Of a stretch of DNA of 64,000 bases, positions 15,499 through 25,143 are shown piece by piece. The notes below the pieces were generated by a model. The model worked only from the letters and a program-made list of their open reading frames with translations, searched no databases and was not told where the DNA came from. The position numbers and the translations under genes are program-made. Every line of letters begins with the position of its first letter. The stretch's first letter is position 1. Origin of the DNA: Hymenobacter sp. BT730 (lineage in GTDB: Bacteria > Bacteroidota > Bacteroidia > Cytophagales > Hymenobacteraceae). The DNA is taken from positions 47,639 through 111,638 of the forward strand of contig NZ_JAUOFB010000008.1 of the NCBI RefSeq assembly GCF_030542105.1, read 5' to 3'.

Positions 15499-16616
15499 AA
15501 GGCAATATGCTGATCAGGCCATAGGCCGGCGTAGAGAGCCACCAGATGCTGCTCTTCCTGCTGCCAGTTCAGCACTAAACGGGCACGGCGGCAATTCTGC
15601 GCCAGCTCCTGGTAGCGCTCGGGGTTAGTGAGCAGTTGGTTGAGTACCGTTGCCAGTTCTGCTGGGTTTAGCGTGGCGTATTCGGCTACCTCAAATTCCT
15701 CATTCAGTGCCCGGTACTCCGGAAAATCTACTACCACCTGGGGCACGCCGGCATGCAGATAATCAAAGAACTTATTGGCCAGGGAGTAATAATAGCTCAG
15801 TCCACGGTTTTCCAGCAGCATTATGCCCAGCGCCGCTTGTCGGGTCAGAGCGCGCAGCTCGTTAGGCAGCACATAGCCTTTAAATACTACCTTTTCATTT
15901 TCCAGCAGCCCCAACTCCTCCGCCCGCCGGCGCAGATCATCCGACAGGTCTCCTTCCCCGCACAGCACCAGCTGACTGTCTACCTGTGGCATAGCATCCA
16001 ATAAAGCTTCCAGACCCCGGCCTTCATTTAACACCCCTTGGTAGAGAATAAAACCAGAAGCAGGTCCGGGTGCTTTGGGCAGAAGTGGTTGAGCATCGAG
16101 GGAGCTAATGTTTCGGATAACGTAGAAATGCCGCCCATAGCGCTGAGCAAACACCCGGGCCAGCGCCGGCCCCACTGTATAGGCCAGTGTAGCCCGCGGA
16201 ACTATAAAGGCTTCCAGCCACCGCCACACGCGTTGTACCGCCGGGCGCCGTACTACCTCGGGCACTTCGGTAAACAGCTCGTGGGCATCATAGATGAAAG
16301 GTTGGCGCCACAGCCTGGCCCGCAGCCACACAGGCAGGGCGGTGTCCAGATCAATAGCACACCAGGCGTCGGCGCGCAGTTTCAGCAGAAACAGGAACAG
16401 CCGCACTGCGTACTCCAGATAAAATAGCTTGCCCCGCACGAACCAGCAGTGCAGCCGGTGCTGTTGGTAAGGTTGTGGTACAAGTGGCTCTGACCGGGGC
16501 AGAACCCGGCCTACCAGCAGCACCTCATAGCCATGCCGGGCCAGGCTGCCGCAGATGCGCTGCATGCGCTGGTCGTAGTTTAAATCCGTAGTAACGGTGA
16601 AGACAAGGCGGCGCAT
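15495..16616 (-). CDS. glycosyltransferase, GT4-like
   Basis: A 373-residue GT-B fold glycosyltransferase. The N-terminal domain shows WCAIDLDTALPVWL and YDAHELFTEVPEV, the C-terminal donor-binding domain FILYQGVLNEGRGLEALLDA and KFFDYLHAGVPQVVVD. Such enzymes use nucleotide sugars to build envelope polysaccharides or glycolipids; acceptor and sugar are unknown. It lies directly upstream of miaA with a 4-bp overlap, an arrangement without obvious functional link, so the shared transcript may be incidental. Confidence 0.85.
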   Translation of the reverse strand: MRRLVFTVTTDLNYDQRMQRICGSLARHGYEVLLVGRVLPRSEPLVPQPYQQHRLHCWFVRGKLFYLEYAVRLFLFLLKLRADAWCAIDLDTALPVWLRARLWRQPFIYDAHELFTEVPEVVRRPAVQRVWRWLEAFIVPRATLAYTVGPALARVFAQRYGRHFYVIRNISSLDAQPLLPKAPGPASGFILYQGVLNEGRGLEALLDAMPQVDSQLVLCGEGDLSDDLRRRAEELGLLENEKVVFKGYVLPNELRALTRQAALGIMLLENRGLSYYYSLANKFFDYLHAGVPQVVVDFPEYRALNEEFEVAEYATLNPAELATVLNQLLTNPERYQELAQNCRRARLVLNWQQEEQHLVALYAGLWPDQHIAL

Positions 16617-16758
16617 GAGCGGGCAAACGGTGGCCCGCAGCGGAGAAATGAAGCTGCCAGCACTTTATTCTGGATATTTTTGACAAATTTAAGCAGTCAA
16701 CTGATACAGCCGGGCTGACTGGTTCCTCAACATACAGCGTCCGGTTTATTAACTGCCC

Positions 16759-19700
16759 ATGGCTTCTCGTTCCACCCCTAGTACCTCAGGCAAAAAAACA
16801 GCTTCCCCTACGCAGGACAGTAATTACCGTGCCTTATTCGATGCAGCGTATGATGCTATTCTTTTATATGATGAGCAGGGCCAGCTGACCGATTGCAACC
16901 GTACGGCCCTTACCCAGTTGGGTACCACCCGGGCGGTGCTGCTCAGCGCCGGCCTGATGGGGTTTGCTTCGCCAACGCAGGCCAGTGCCGAGGAGTGCTG
17001 GGTAGATGATGCCCAGCTGCACGCAGCCATTCAGGATACCGCGCGCACGGGCCGGCAGTTTTCCAAGTGGTGGTATGGCCATCGGGCCGATCAGTCCACG
17101 CTGGATGCCTGGGTTACCCTGCACCGGGTGGAACTGCCTACTGGCCCCCAGGTACAGCTTACCCTGCGCGATGCAGCCCTGGCTCCGCCGCGTTCCGGAC
17201 CCGCTGTCCGCCAGGAGGCGCCCCGTCAGAATCTGCGGGATTTACTGGGGCGTTCTGGTCTTAGCTATGTCTGCTGCGACCGGGAAGGGCTGATCAATGA
17301 TGTGAACGACTATTTCCTGGAGTACACGGAGTACAAGCGGGAGGAGATAATCGGGCGGCCCTATCATGATTTGTTTGTGCTGGCCGATGAGCGGGAAGCC
17401 CGTCGGGAAGCCTACCTGAACAGCATCAAGACCGGACGGTTGCAGGACTACTATGAGCGTTCCATCCCCACCAAGGCCGGGCAGCTGCGCATGGTGTTCT
17501 GGCACGCCGAGTATGACTACGACGCTGAAGGTAAGATCAATGGCATTTTTGTGGTGGGCCGCGACCTAACCGACCGCCACATTACGGCCCGGGCCCTCTC
17601 TGATAACCGCAACCGCCTGCAGGACTTTCTGGACAATGCCCACGACCTGATCCAGAATCTGAGCATCGACAACCACTTTCTTTTTGTCAATAAAGCCTGG
17701 AAGGAAAAACTGGGCTACGATGACGACGACCTGCCGGAGCTGACGCTCTCCGATGTGGTGCACCCCTATTACAAAGCCAAGCTGATGTACCAGCTGCGCA
17801 ACTTGTACAAGGGCGAAAAGGTGAATAAGCTGGAAACCGTTTTTCTGACCAAAAGCGGCAAGCCCGTCCACCTGATTGGCAGTATTTCCTGCTCCTGGCA
17901 GGATGACGAGCCAGTAAGCACCCGGGCTATTCTGCACGATATAACGGACCGCATTAAGGCCGAGCGTCTGCAGAAGGTATATTACAGCATTGCCAACCTG
18001 GCTATCAGTACCAAAGATCTGAACTCGCTGTATGGCGCCATTCACCGGGAGCTGAGTAAGATCATCGAAACCAACAACTTCTATATTGCCCTCTGCGACG
18101 ATGCCCGCACGCAGTTGCAGTTCGCCTATTTCGTCGATCAGCACACGCAGGGCGAAAAGGCGCTGGTGTCACGGCCCTTCTCCTCCGGCATCTCGGAGTA
18201 CATTATCCGCACGGGGCGGCCGCAGTACCTACGCCGCGTCGATATTCAGGCACTGGTTGCTTCAGGCTCCATCACGGCCTATGGCTCCATGCCGGAGGTA
18301 ATGCTCTGTTCACCGCTGAGTGTAGGCGACCGAATCATTGGGGTTATTGCCGTGCAGGACTACTCCAAGGAAGATGCCTATGCCTCCTCGGATATTGAGA
18401 TTCTGCACTTTATCTCCAACCAGGTGGCACTGGCCATTGAGCGCAAGCGCAATGAGGTGCAGATTAACAAGCAGAACGCCCGCCTGAACGCCATTTTTGA
18501 AAGCGGCACCCACTTAATGTGGTCCGTGGATGTACAGTCCCGCCTCACCTCCTTCAACCGCAACTACGCGGCCTACTTCCTGCGGCGCAACGGGGTATAT
18601 CCTACCCTGAATGTGAACCTGATGCAGGCCGATCTGGACATGATGGAGCCCGAAGCCCGTTCGGCCTTCATGAACAACTACCGCAAAGCCTTTAAGGGCC
18701 AGCCCCAACGCTTTGAGGTACGTCTGAACGACGCCCGGGGCATGGACAGCTGGCGGGAAATTTACCTCAACCCTATTTATCTGGATGACGGCTCCTTCGA
18801 GGAGATTTCCGGCATTGCGCACGACATCACCGACAAGAAACGCTCCCAGCTGGAGCTGGCGGCGCAGGAAGAGAAGTTCCGCGCTATTTTCGAGTCGTTC
18901 CAGGACGTGTACTACCGCACCGATGGCAAAGGGGTACTGACCCTGGTCAGCCCCTCGGTAATGGATATGCTGGGCTACACCCCGGAGGAGGTCACGGGCA
19001 CGTTCATTGGGGATTATTACCAGAATTCAGAGGACCGGGAGTCGTTGCTACAGGCCATTCGGGTGCAGGGCGAGGTGCGTAACTACGAGATAGATATGCG
19101 CCACAAAAGCGGCCGGGCTGTGAGTGTGCTGATTAACGCCCGCATGGTGAAAGATGAGCTGGGCGGCGTATCCGGCACAGAAGGCATTGGGCGCGACATT
19201 ACGGAGCTCAAGCAGATTCAGGATGATTTGCGGCGGGCCAAAGATGCGGCAGAAACTGCCCTGCACGCCAAAACCCAGTTCCTGGCCAACATGAGCCACG
19301 AGCTGCGCACACCCATGAACGGCATTATTGGTATGATTGACCTGCTGCACCAGACGGTTTCGTCGCCGGAGCAGGAAGATTACGTGGATACCCTGCGCAA
19401 ATCTTCCGATGCGCTGCTGGCGATTCTAAACGATATTCTGGATCTGTCTAAAATTCAGGCAGGCAAGCTGGTGCTCAATGAAACCGGTATTGACCTGTAC
19501 TATTCCATGGATAAGATTCACTCGCTGTTCGCCAACCGGGCACAGCAGAAGGATCTGCTGTTCACTTACCATATTTCGCCGGAGACGCCGCGCTTTATCC
19601 GCACCGATGAAACCCGTTTGCTGCAGGTGCTCAGCAACCTTACTTCCAATGCCATCAAATTCACCAACGAGGGCAATGTGCATGTGCAGATAACCAGCAA

Positions 19701-20802
19701 AGCGCACCGCGGCGACAAGCACGTACTGCGTTTTGAGGTGCAGGACTCCGGCATTGGTATTTCGGAAGAGAATGCCAAGCTATTGTTTACCAACTTCACC
19801 CAGCTGGACAATACCCCCACCAAATCGTTTGGGGGCACTGGGCTGGGGCTGGCCATCAGTAAGCAGCTGGCCGAAATGCTGGGCGGCAGCATTGGGGTAA
19901 ACTCTGAGGTGGGTAAAGGCAGCACCTTCTGGTTTGAGATTAAATGCCGCGTGGCCCACAACGAGGAAGAAATTGTGCAGGAGCGCCTGGCCTCCCGTGA
20001 CCGGAGCCAGCAGGAAGTAGTGCAGTTTGATTCTGTGCCCCAGGTGTTGCTGGTAGATGACAACCCCATCAACCAGAAAGTAGCCGAGCGCCTGTTGCAG
20101 AAGCTGGGCTGCCGCATAGACGTAGCCAGCGACGGGTTTGAGGCCATAAGCCGGGCTACCAACGGCACGCATTACGACCTGATTTTCATGGACATCCAAA
20201 TGCCGGAAATGGATGGCGTTACGGCCATGCGTGAGATTCGGCGGCGGTTGGGGGCTCAGTGCCCGCCCATTGTAGCCATGACGGCCTACTCCATGAAAGA
20301 GGACGCTGAGCGGTTTGTGGAGCAGGGAATGGATGGCTATGTCTCCAAGCCGGTGAAGTCTCAGGACTTATACTCTATTCTGATGCACTGGCGGCCCAAC
20401 CAGCCGGTAATAGCAGCCCCCGTGGAAGTGCCTACCGCGCCTGCGCCGGAGCCCGTACCCGAGAGCCTGAACCTGGAAATACTAAGCCAATTGCGGGAAC
20501 TAGGGGGCGAAGAATTTGCCGCCCAGCTCTACGCCGATTTTGAGCAGGAAGCCGGACAGCTGCTGGAAGAAGCGGCTCCTTTGGTAGAAAGTGGCCAGTA
20601 CGAGCAGATTTTACCACATTTGCACCAGCTAAAGGGCACTGGCTTCACGCTGGGCCTGAACCGGCTGGCCGAAGCCGCCAAGCAACTGGAGCATAAAATC
20701 AAAAACGGTCAGGTACAAAGCGTGCCGGCCGATTTTGCGGAGCTTCAGGATTTTTTCCACCATTTTGCTGAAACCTACGTTACCCAAACAGGCGTTTCGT
20801 AA
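16759..20802 (+). CDS. hybrid sensor histidine kinase with PAS, GAF, receiver and Hpt domains
   Basis: A 1347-residue cytoplasmic sensor kinase without clear membrane helices. Domains in order: PAS (~22-140), PAS (~154-276), PAS (~283-396), GAF (~407-564), PAS (~571-694), PAS (~701-819), HisKA with phospho-His847 in MSHELRTPMNG, HATPase (~950-1062, NLTSNAIKFTNEG, GGTGLGLAIS), receiver (~1096-1212, acidic pair Asp1100/1101 and phospho-Asp1145) and Hpt with His1289 in HQLKGTG. It can therefore run a full His-Asp-His phosphorelay. The separate receiver protein encoded 64 bp downstream is the probable final target. The signal is unknown. Confidence 0.93.
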   Translation: MASRSTPSTSGKKTASPTQDSNYRALFDAAYDAILLYDEQGQLTDCNRTALTQLGTTRAVLLSAGLMGFASPTQASAEECWVDDAQLHAAIQDTARTGRQFSKWWYGHRADQSTLDAWVTLHRVELPTGPQVQLTLRDAALAPPRSGPAVRQEAPRQNLRDLLGRSGLSYVCCDREGLINDVNDYFLEYTEYKREEIIGRPYHDLFVLADEREARREAYLNSIKTGRLQDYYERSIPTKAGQLRMVFWHAEYDYDAEGKINGIFVVGRDLTDRHITARALSDNRNRLQDFLDNAHDLIQNLSIDNHFLFVNKAWKEKLGYDDDDLPELTLSDVVHPYYKAKLMYQLRNLYKGEKVNKLETVFLTKSGKPVHLIGSISCSWQDDEPVSTRAILHDITDRIKAERLQKVYYSIANLAISTKDLNSLYGAIHRELSKIIETNNFYIALCDDARTQLQFAYFVDQHTQGEKALVSRPFSSGISEYIIRTGRPQYLRRVDIQALVASGSITAYGSMPEVMLCSPLSVGDRIIGVIAVQDYSKEDAYASSDIEILHFISNQVALAIERKRNEVQINKQNARLNAIFESGTHLMWSVDVQSRLTSFNRNYAAYFLRRNGVYPTLNVNLMQADLDMMEPEARSAFMNNYRKAFKGQPQRFEVRLNDARGMDSWREIYLNPIYLDDGSFEEISGIAHDITDKKRSQLELAAQEEKFRAIFESFQDVYYRTDGKGVLTLVSPSVMDMLGYTPEEVTGTFIGDYYQNSEDRESLLQAIRVQGEVRNYEIDMRHKSGRAVSVLINARMVKDELGGVSGTEGIGRDITELKQIQDDLRRAKDAAETALHAKTQFLANMSHELRTPMNGIIGMIDLLHQTVSSPEQEDYVDTLRKSSDALLAILNDILDLSKIQAGKLVLNETGIDLYYSMDKIHSLFANRAQQKDLLFTYHISPETPRFIRTDETRLLQVLSNLTSNAIKFTNEGNVHVQITSKAHRGDKHVLRFEVQDSGIGISEENAKLLFTNFTQLDNTPTKSFGGTGLGLAISKQLAEMLGGSIGVNSEVGKGSTFWFEIKCRVAHNEEEIVQERLASRDRSQQEVVQFDSVPQVLLVDDNPINQKVAERLLQKLGCRIDVASDGFEAISRATNGTHYDLIFMDIQMPEMDGVTAMREIRRRLGAQCPPIVAMTAYSMKEDAERFVEQGMDGYVSKPVKSQDLYSILMHWRPNQPVIAAPVEVPTAPAPEPVPESLNLEILSQLRELGGEEFAAQLYADFEQEAGQLLEEAAPLVESGQYEQILPHLHQLKGTGFTLGLNRLAEAAKQLEHKIKNGQVQSVPADFAELQDFFHHFAETYVTQTGVS

Positions 20803-20865
20803 GAATTTATTAGGTTTCCTCCCTCCTCACTTACATTCCCTTCCCGTTTTAATCTACTCCCTATC

Positions 20866-21243
20866 ATGGCCGACCAAAAAACGATTCTAATTGCCGAAGA
20901 CAGCTCCGTAATTCTGAATCTGACCAAGAAGATTCTGGAGTTGCAGAAGTACAAGATTATTTCCGCGAAAAATGGTGGGGAGGTCCTGAAACAGGTGGAA
21001 AGCCAGCCTATCGACTGCGTGCTGATGGACATTAACATTCCGGTGAAAGACGGGATGGAGTGTACGCGCGAAATTCGTCGTAACCCGGACCAGCGCATTT
21101 CTAGAATTCCAATTATTGCCATTACCGGCAACGCCAATAACTACTCCATGGAGCAGTTCCGTGAGGCGGGCGTAACCGATTATCTGCCCAAGCCCCTGGA
21201 CTTTGATGCTCTGGTGCGCGTGGTGAAGCAATACATTGGCTAA
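20866..21243 (+). CDS. single-domain response regulator (CheY-like)
   Basis: A 125-residue receiver domain with no output domain. The acidic pocket is EDS near residues 11-13, phospho-Asp55 lies in CVLMDINIPVKDG, the conserved Thr in AITGNA and the Lys in YLPKPLD. It follows the hybrid kinase by 63 bp on the same strand and likely accepts phosphate from its Hpt domain, or shuttles it to a distant regulator. A 22-bp inverted repeat closes the unit. Confidence 0.9.
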   Translation: MADQKTILIAEDSSVILNLTKKILELQKYKIISAKNGGEVLKQVESQPIDCVLMDINIPVKDGMECTREIRRNPDQRISRIPIIAITGNANNYSMEQFREAGVTDYLPKPLDFDALVRVVKQYIG

Positions 21244-21256
21244 GACCCGGGCAAGC

Positions 21257-21320
21257 AAGATGTGAGAAGTGACAGCAAACGGGCACTACTGCTCTGGCTT
21301 GCTGTCACTTCTCACATCTT
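21257..21320. terminator. 22-bp perfect inverted repeat after the response regulator
   Basis: Arms 21257-21278 and 21299-21320 are exact reverse complements (core GATGTGAGAAGTGACAGCAA) with a 20-nt loop. No strong T run follows, so it may be a REP-like repeat acting as a transcript end. It lies 19 bp before the next ATG. Confidence 0.5.
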
Positions 21321-21338
21321 ATCCCTTTCTCGTCACTC

Positions 21339-22106
21339 ATGCAGATTACTTTCCTCGGAACGGGCACGTCGCAGGGGGTGCCCGTTATCGGGTGCCATTG
21401 TGCCGTATGCCGCTCCGTTGACTACCGCGACAAGCGTCTGCGCGTATCAGTACACGTGCAAACGGCCGGCAAAAGCCTCATTATCGACAGCGGCCCCGAT
21501 TTCCGGCAGCAGGCTCTGCGGGCGCGCATCGACCACCTCGATGCCCTAGTGTTCACCCACGAGCACAAGGACCACACGGCCGGTATGGATGACATCCGGG
21601 CCTATAACTTCCGTCAGCAGCAGGATATGCCAGTGTATGCCGAGCCGCGCGTGCTGGATCAGTTGCGTCGGGAATATGCTTACATCTTTGCCGAGCACAA
21701 ATACCCCGGCGTGCCGCAGGTGAAAGTGCATCCTATTCTGAGTGATACTGACAGCTTCTGGGTAGAGGGTGTAGAAGTGCAGCCCATCCGAGCCATGCAC
21801 TATAAGCTGCCGGTGCTGGGCTTCCGCATCGGTGGCTTCACCTACCTGACTGATGCCAACCATCTTTCTCCAGAATCCATGGAGCGCATGCGCGGTTCAG
21901 AGGTCATTGTGCTGAATGCCCTGCGCCACGAAAAGCATATTTCCCATTTCACGCTGCAGGAGGCTGTCGATATTTTAACGGAACTGGCGCCCGCCCGCGG
22001 CTACCTGACGCATATCAGCCATCAGTTAGGCCGCCACCGGGAAGTGGAAGCAGAATTGCCGCCATTTATTCGGTTGGCTTATGATGGGTTGCAGGTAAAA
22101 ATATAA
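21339..22106 (+). CDS. MBL-fold metallohydrolase (PhnP/RNase Z-like)
   Basis: A 255-residue metallo-beta-lactamase fold hydrolase. The metal motif HxHxDH is FTHEHKDH (His74, His76, Asp78, His79), preceded by IDSGPDFR. The N-terminus FLGTGTSQGVPVIGCHCAVC with paired cysteines matches the PhnP-like group, which cleaves cyclic phosphodiesters. The substrate here is not known. The next gene starts 2 bp after its stop, so the three genes to 24196 probably share one transcript. Confidence 0.88.
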   Translation: MQITFLGTGTSQGVPVIGCHCAVCRSVDYRDKRLRVSVHVQTAGKSLIIDSGPDFRQQALRARIDHLDALVFTHEHKDHTAGMDDIRAYNFRQQQDMPVYAEPRVLDQLRREYAYIFAEHKYPGVPQVKVHPILSDTDSFWVEGVEVQPIRAMHYKLPVLGFRIGGFTYLTDANHLSPESMERMRGSEVIVLNALRHEKHISHFTLQEAVDILTELAPARGYLTHISHQLGRHREVEAELPPFIRLAYDGLQVKI

Positions 22107-22108
22107 CT

Positions 22109-22642
22109 ATGCGTTTCGTCCCTTGGGTTACTGAGCAATTCTATACCCCTCTTTCTCCAGAAGAACTTTTACAGCGTCTCCAAGAAAACACTGCCCCTCG
22201 TCTAACATGGTTTAAAATCTTTTCCTTTAAGCCTTTAAAACCATTTCTTGGCACAGTTGAAATCAATTCCTTTGATATCCAGCGTGTTATTCGATACAAA
22301 AATTCCTGGCTGCCTCAGATTAAAGGAAAGATTGAACCCCATCAATCCAATGGTGGCAGTTTAGTTTTGCTTCGGCACCATTTACATTACTCTGTACTGG
22401 TGTTTTGTATTATTTGGCAGGCAGTGGTAGGGTTTTCAGTTGTATCCTCTATTGGGAACTTGCTCACTACAGGTAAGCTCAACCAAGAATTGCTCAGCAC
22501 ACTAGGGATGTTTGCTTTCGGTCTGATACTTTTTACTGTACCATTTTGGCTTGAAGTTCAACAGTCAAGACCAATGTTAATTAAGTTGCTGAAATTGGAA
22601 AAGCCCTTTAATCAGGCAGTTCCTGTTTCTGTCTTGATATAA
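22109..22642 (+). CDS. hypothetical membrane protein
   Basis: A 177-residue protein with two likely membrane helices near residues 95-116 and 132-152 and basic soluble ends. I recognise no domain. Composition is more AT-rich than the MBL and NFACT genes on either side, so it may be a late insertion in their operon; it fits without gaps (2 bp after one stop, next ATG immediately after its own stop). Confidence 0.65.
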   Translation: MRFVPWVTEQFYTPLSPEELLQRLQENTAPRLTWFKIFSFKPLKPFLGTVEINSFDIQRVIRYKNSWLPQIKGKIEPHQSNGGSLVLLRHHLHYSVLVFCIIWQAVVGFSVVSSIGNLLTTGKLNQELLSTLGMFAFGLILFTVPFWLEVQQSRPMLIKLLKLEKPFNQAVPVSVLI

Positions 22643-24196
22643 ATGCACAACAACTATTACTTCTTTCGCCTGCTGGCTCCTGCTCTCACCCAACAACTAG
22701 TCGGTTTCCGGGTAGTCACGTGCTTTTCGCAGGAGAAGGATGAGTTGGTCGTTGGACTGACGAATGGTGCTGCTGAGTACTGGCTGAAAGTGCAGCTTTC
22801 AGCCGCGTTTCCGCTGCTGGCATTGCCAGAAACCTTCCATCGGGCCCGGCAAAATTCCGTGGACCTGCTGCCTGCTCTCTTGGGGCGTGAGGTGGCCTTA
22901 GTGGATGTATTTCCCCAGGACCGGGTGCTGTCTATCCAGTTTACCGATGGTGCCAGCCTGCTGCTGAAACTATATGGCCCGCGCCCCAATGCGGTTTTCC
23001 GGACTGCGCCCGATGCCACGCCCGAGCTTTTTCACCAGCGGTTTACGGCGGATGCGGCGCTGGCCCCAGCCCGGTTGCCTACTTCAGACGACCCGCTGAA
23101 GCGCCTGCCAGCGCTGGGAGATGTACCGCGCCACTGGCTACGTGCCCACGGCTACGAAACTTCCGACGCTGCTACCCGTGAGCACTTGTTGCAGCAAGTA
23201 TTAGCTCTGCTGGAAAACCCAGCACACTTCTACCTGATTTCACTGGAAGGCCGTACTCGCCTGAGCTTGCTGCCTGTGGGCGAAGTAGAGCAAACGTGGG
23301 TGCCCCATCCCATAGAAGCCCTGCGTCGTTTTGTGCCACTTATTCTAAGTCGGCGCACGTATGAAACCGAGCTGCGCCAGTTACGCCAGCAACTGGAGCG
23401 TCGAGCCGAAGAAGCTACCACCGGCGCGGCTCACGCACGCCGGCGCCTGCACGCGCTGGAACACGAAGCCGGCTTCCGCCACACCGCCGACCTGATAATG
23501 GCCCACCTGCATCAGATTGCCCCCGGTGCAGCACAGGTAGAGGTGGTAGATTATCTGACCAATGAGCCACGCGTGCTTAAGCTGAAGCCTACTGAAACTC
23601 CACAGCGCACAGCCCAGAACCTATACCGAAAGGCCAAAAACCAGCAGCTGGAAACCCAACAGCTGAAAGAGCGGGCCGAGAGGCGCGAAAACGAGGCACT
23701 ATGGTGTCTGGAGCGCTTAGAGGTGTTGGAGTCGATTTCCGATTTACGCAGTTTCCGCACCTGGCGCAAGCAGCATGGTCTGGAGCCAGAAACGAAAGCC
23801 AAAGCGGCCACTGAGCTACCCTTTAAAGTATTTGAAGACTCTGGCTACACCATTCTGGTAGGCCGCAGTGCCCAGAATAATGACCTGCTCACTCAGCGCT
23901 ACGCCCACAAAGACGACCTATGGCTGCATGCCAAGGATGTAACCGGCTCGCACGTGGTTATTCGGCAGAAAGCCGGGCAAACCGTGCCGGAACCGGTAGT
24001 TGAGCGGGCCGCACAGCTGGCCGCCTGGTACTCCCGCCGCAAAAACGACTCGCTTTGCCCGGTCACTGTTACGCCTAAAAAGTTTGTACGCAAGCCCAAA
24101 GGTTCTGTGGCCGGCTCGGTGGTGGTAGAGCGCGAACGAGTGGTGTTGGTAGTACCGGCTAACCCGTTTGAGCGGTTTGGCAGCCTGGAAAGCTGA
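22643..24196 (+). CDS. NFACT RNA-binding domain protein (RqcH/FbpA-like)
   Basis: A 517-residue member of the NEMF/Rqc2/RqcH family. The N-terminal NFACT-N domain runs to about residue 230, two helical coiled segments follow (residues ~245-385, rich in Arg/Glu), and the NFACT-R domain near 400-500 contains HKDDLWLHAKDVTGSHVVIR. Family members bind 60S/50S subunits obstructed by peptidyl-tRNA and recruit tRNA-Ala for tailing of stalled chains; whether this Bacteroidota protein elongates tails is unknown. The start codon directly follows the preceding stop. Confidence 0.88.
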   Translation: MHNNYYFFRLLAPALTQQLVGFRVVTCFSQEKDELVVGLTNGAAEYWLKVQLSAAFPLLALPETFHRARQNSVDLLPALLGREVALVDVFPQDRVLSIQFTDGASLLLKLYGPRPNAVFRTAPDATPELFHQRFTADAALAPARLPTSDDPLKRLPALGDVPRHWLRAHGYETSDAATREHLLQQVLALLENPAHFYLISLEGRTRLSLLPVGEVEQTWVPHPIEALRRFVPLILSRRTYETELRQLRQQLERRAEEATTGAAHARRRLHALEHEAGFRHTADLIMAHLHQIAPGAAQVEVVDYLTNEPRVLKLKPTETPQRTAQNLYRKAKNQQLETQQLKERAERRENEALWCLERLEVLESISDLRSFRTWRKQHGLEPETKAKAATELPFKVFEDSGYTILVGRSAQNNDLLTQRYAHKDDLWLHAKDVTGSHVVIRQKAGQTVPEPVVERAAQLAAWYSRRKNDSLCPVTVTPKKFVRKPKGSVAGSVVVERERVVLVVPANPFERFGSLES

Positions 24197-24220
24197 TGAT
24201 GTGCAATAACAACCCCAAAC

Positions 24221-24253
24221 AAAAAGCCCAACCTGCAATAGGTTGGGCTTTTT
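24221..24253. terminator. bidirectional terminator between NFACT gene and tRNA-Leu
   Basis: AAAAAGCCCAACC (24221-24233) pairs with GGTTGGGCTTTTT (24241-24253). It serves the plus-strand NFACT operon and the minus-strand tRNA gene. Confidence 0.85.
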
Positions 24254-24275
24254 GGTGGCCAATCGGCGGCCGGAG

Positions 24276-24357
24276 TGCGCGCGGGGAGATTCGAACTCCC
24301 ACACCCGAAGGCACCACCCCCTCAAGATGGCGTGTCTACCAGTTTCACCACGTGCGC
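24276..24357 (-). tRNA. tRNA-Leu(GAG)
   Basis: Folded by eye on the minus strand: acceptor stem GCGCACG/CGCGCGC (one A-C mismatch), D arm GGTGAAACTGGTAGACAC, anticodon stem-loop CCATC-TTGAGGG-GGTGG giving anticodon GAG, long variable arm (GTGCCTTCGGGTG) typical of type II tRNA-Leu, and T arm GGGAGTTCGAATCTCCC. Discriminator A; the CCA end is not encoded. It reads CUC/CUU leucine codons. Confidence 0.93.
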
Positions 24358-24609
24358 AGCGGTAGTTTATACTTGGCAAGCTACAACAGAAACCGATGTT
24401 TCTGGCTTCACTGAGGCGGCGAAGCGAGGGCAAAAGTAGGCACTGCTGCATAGCGTTGCAAGCGCGCCCCGCATTTTTTTGCCATTCCGAGCGTTTTTAC
24501 CTTACCTATGAGTTGCTTGCGGCTCATTGTCAGCTACTACCCTGCCGCCCTAATTTTAAGGTAGCCGTAGGAGGGTAGAAATTGTTCCGAGTATTAGCCA
24601 ACTATTCCC

Positions 24610-25077
24610 ATGAACATTCCCTCCGATTCTGCCAGCTCTCCTCATTTGTTTGCGCGTCTGGCCGGACAAATTACCCAATTTACAGGCACAACGGCCGCGT
24701 TTTGCATAGCTGCCAGCGTTGTAATAATATGGGCCATACTAGGGCCAGTGTTTCACTATTCTGCCACCTGGCAGCTTGTTATAAATACTGGCACTACCAT
24801 CGTTACTTTTCTGATGGTTTTTCTGATTCAGCGGGCCCAGAACAAAGATTCCCTGGTGCTGCACCTTAAGCTCAACGAGCTACTGGCAGCTACGAAAGGA
24901 GCGAGCAACCGTCTCATCAATGCTCAGGATTTCACCGAAGAAGAAATTCAGATGCTCCACCAATACTTCTGCCTGCTGGCCGAAAAAGCGAAGGCCGACA
25001 GGGACATAGGCCGTACGCACACAGTGGAAGAAGCGGAGGAAAACCACGCCAACAAGCTGCACGCGCGTCGGGTATAA
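24610..25077 (+). CDS. low-affinity iron permease family protein
   Basis: A 155-residue protein with two membrane helices (~32-52 and ~60-78) followed by a charged helical tail. FLIQRAQNKDSLVLHLKLNELL matches the signature after the second helix of the low-affinity iron permease family (PF04120), named after yeast Fet4; bacterial members are much shorter than Fet4 and transport has rarely been tested. Its neighbours Dps and a VIT/CCC1-type carrier support a metal role. A hairpin terminator follows. Confidence 0.75.
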   Translation: MNIPSDSASSPHLFARLAGQITQFTGTTAAFCIAASVVIIWAILGPVFHYSATWQLVINTGTTIVTFLMVFLIQRAQNKDSLVLHLKLNELLAATKGASNRLINAQDFTEEEIQMLHQYFCLLAEKAKADRDIGRTHTVEEAEENHANKLHARRV

Positions 25078-25082
25078 TCATA

Positions 25083-25116
25083 AGAAAGGCCTGAAACATC
25101 AGTTTCAGGCCTTTCT
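25083..25116. terminator. terminator between iron permease gene and dps
   Basis: Arms AGAAAGGCCTGAAAC (25083-25097, minus one flank base) and GTTTCAGGCCTTTCT (25102-25116) pair perfectly around ATCA. It separates convergent genes. Confidence 0.8.
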
Positions 25117-25143
25117 CAATTTTGGTTTAATGATGGCAGCGCC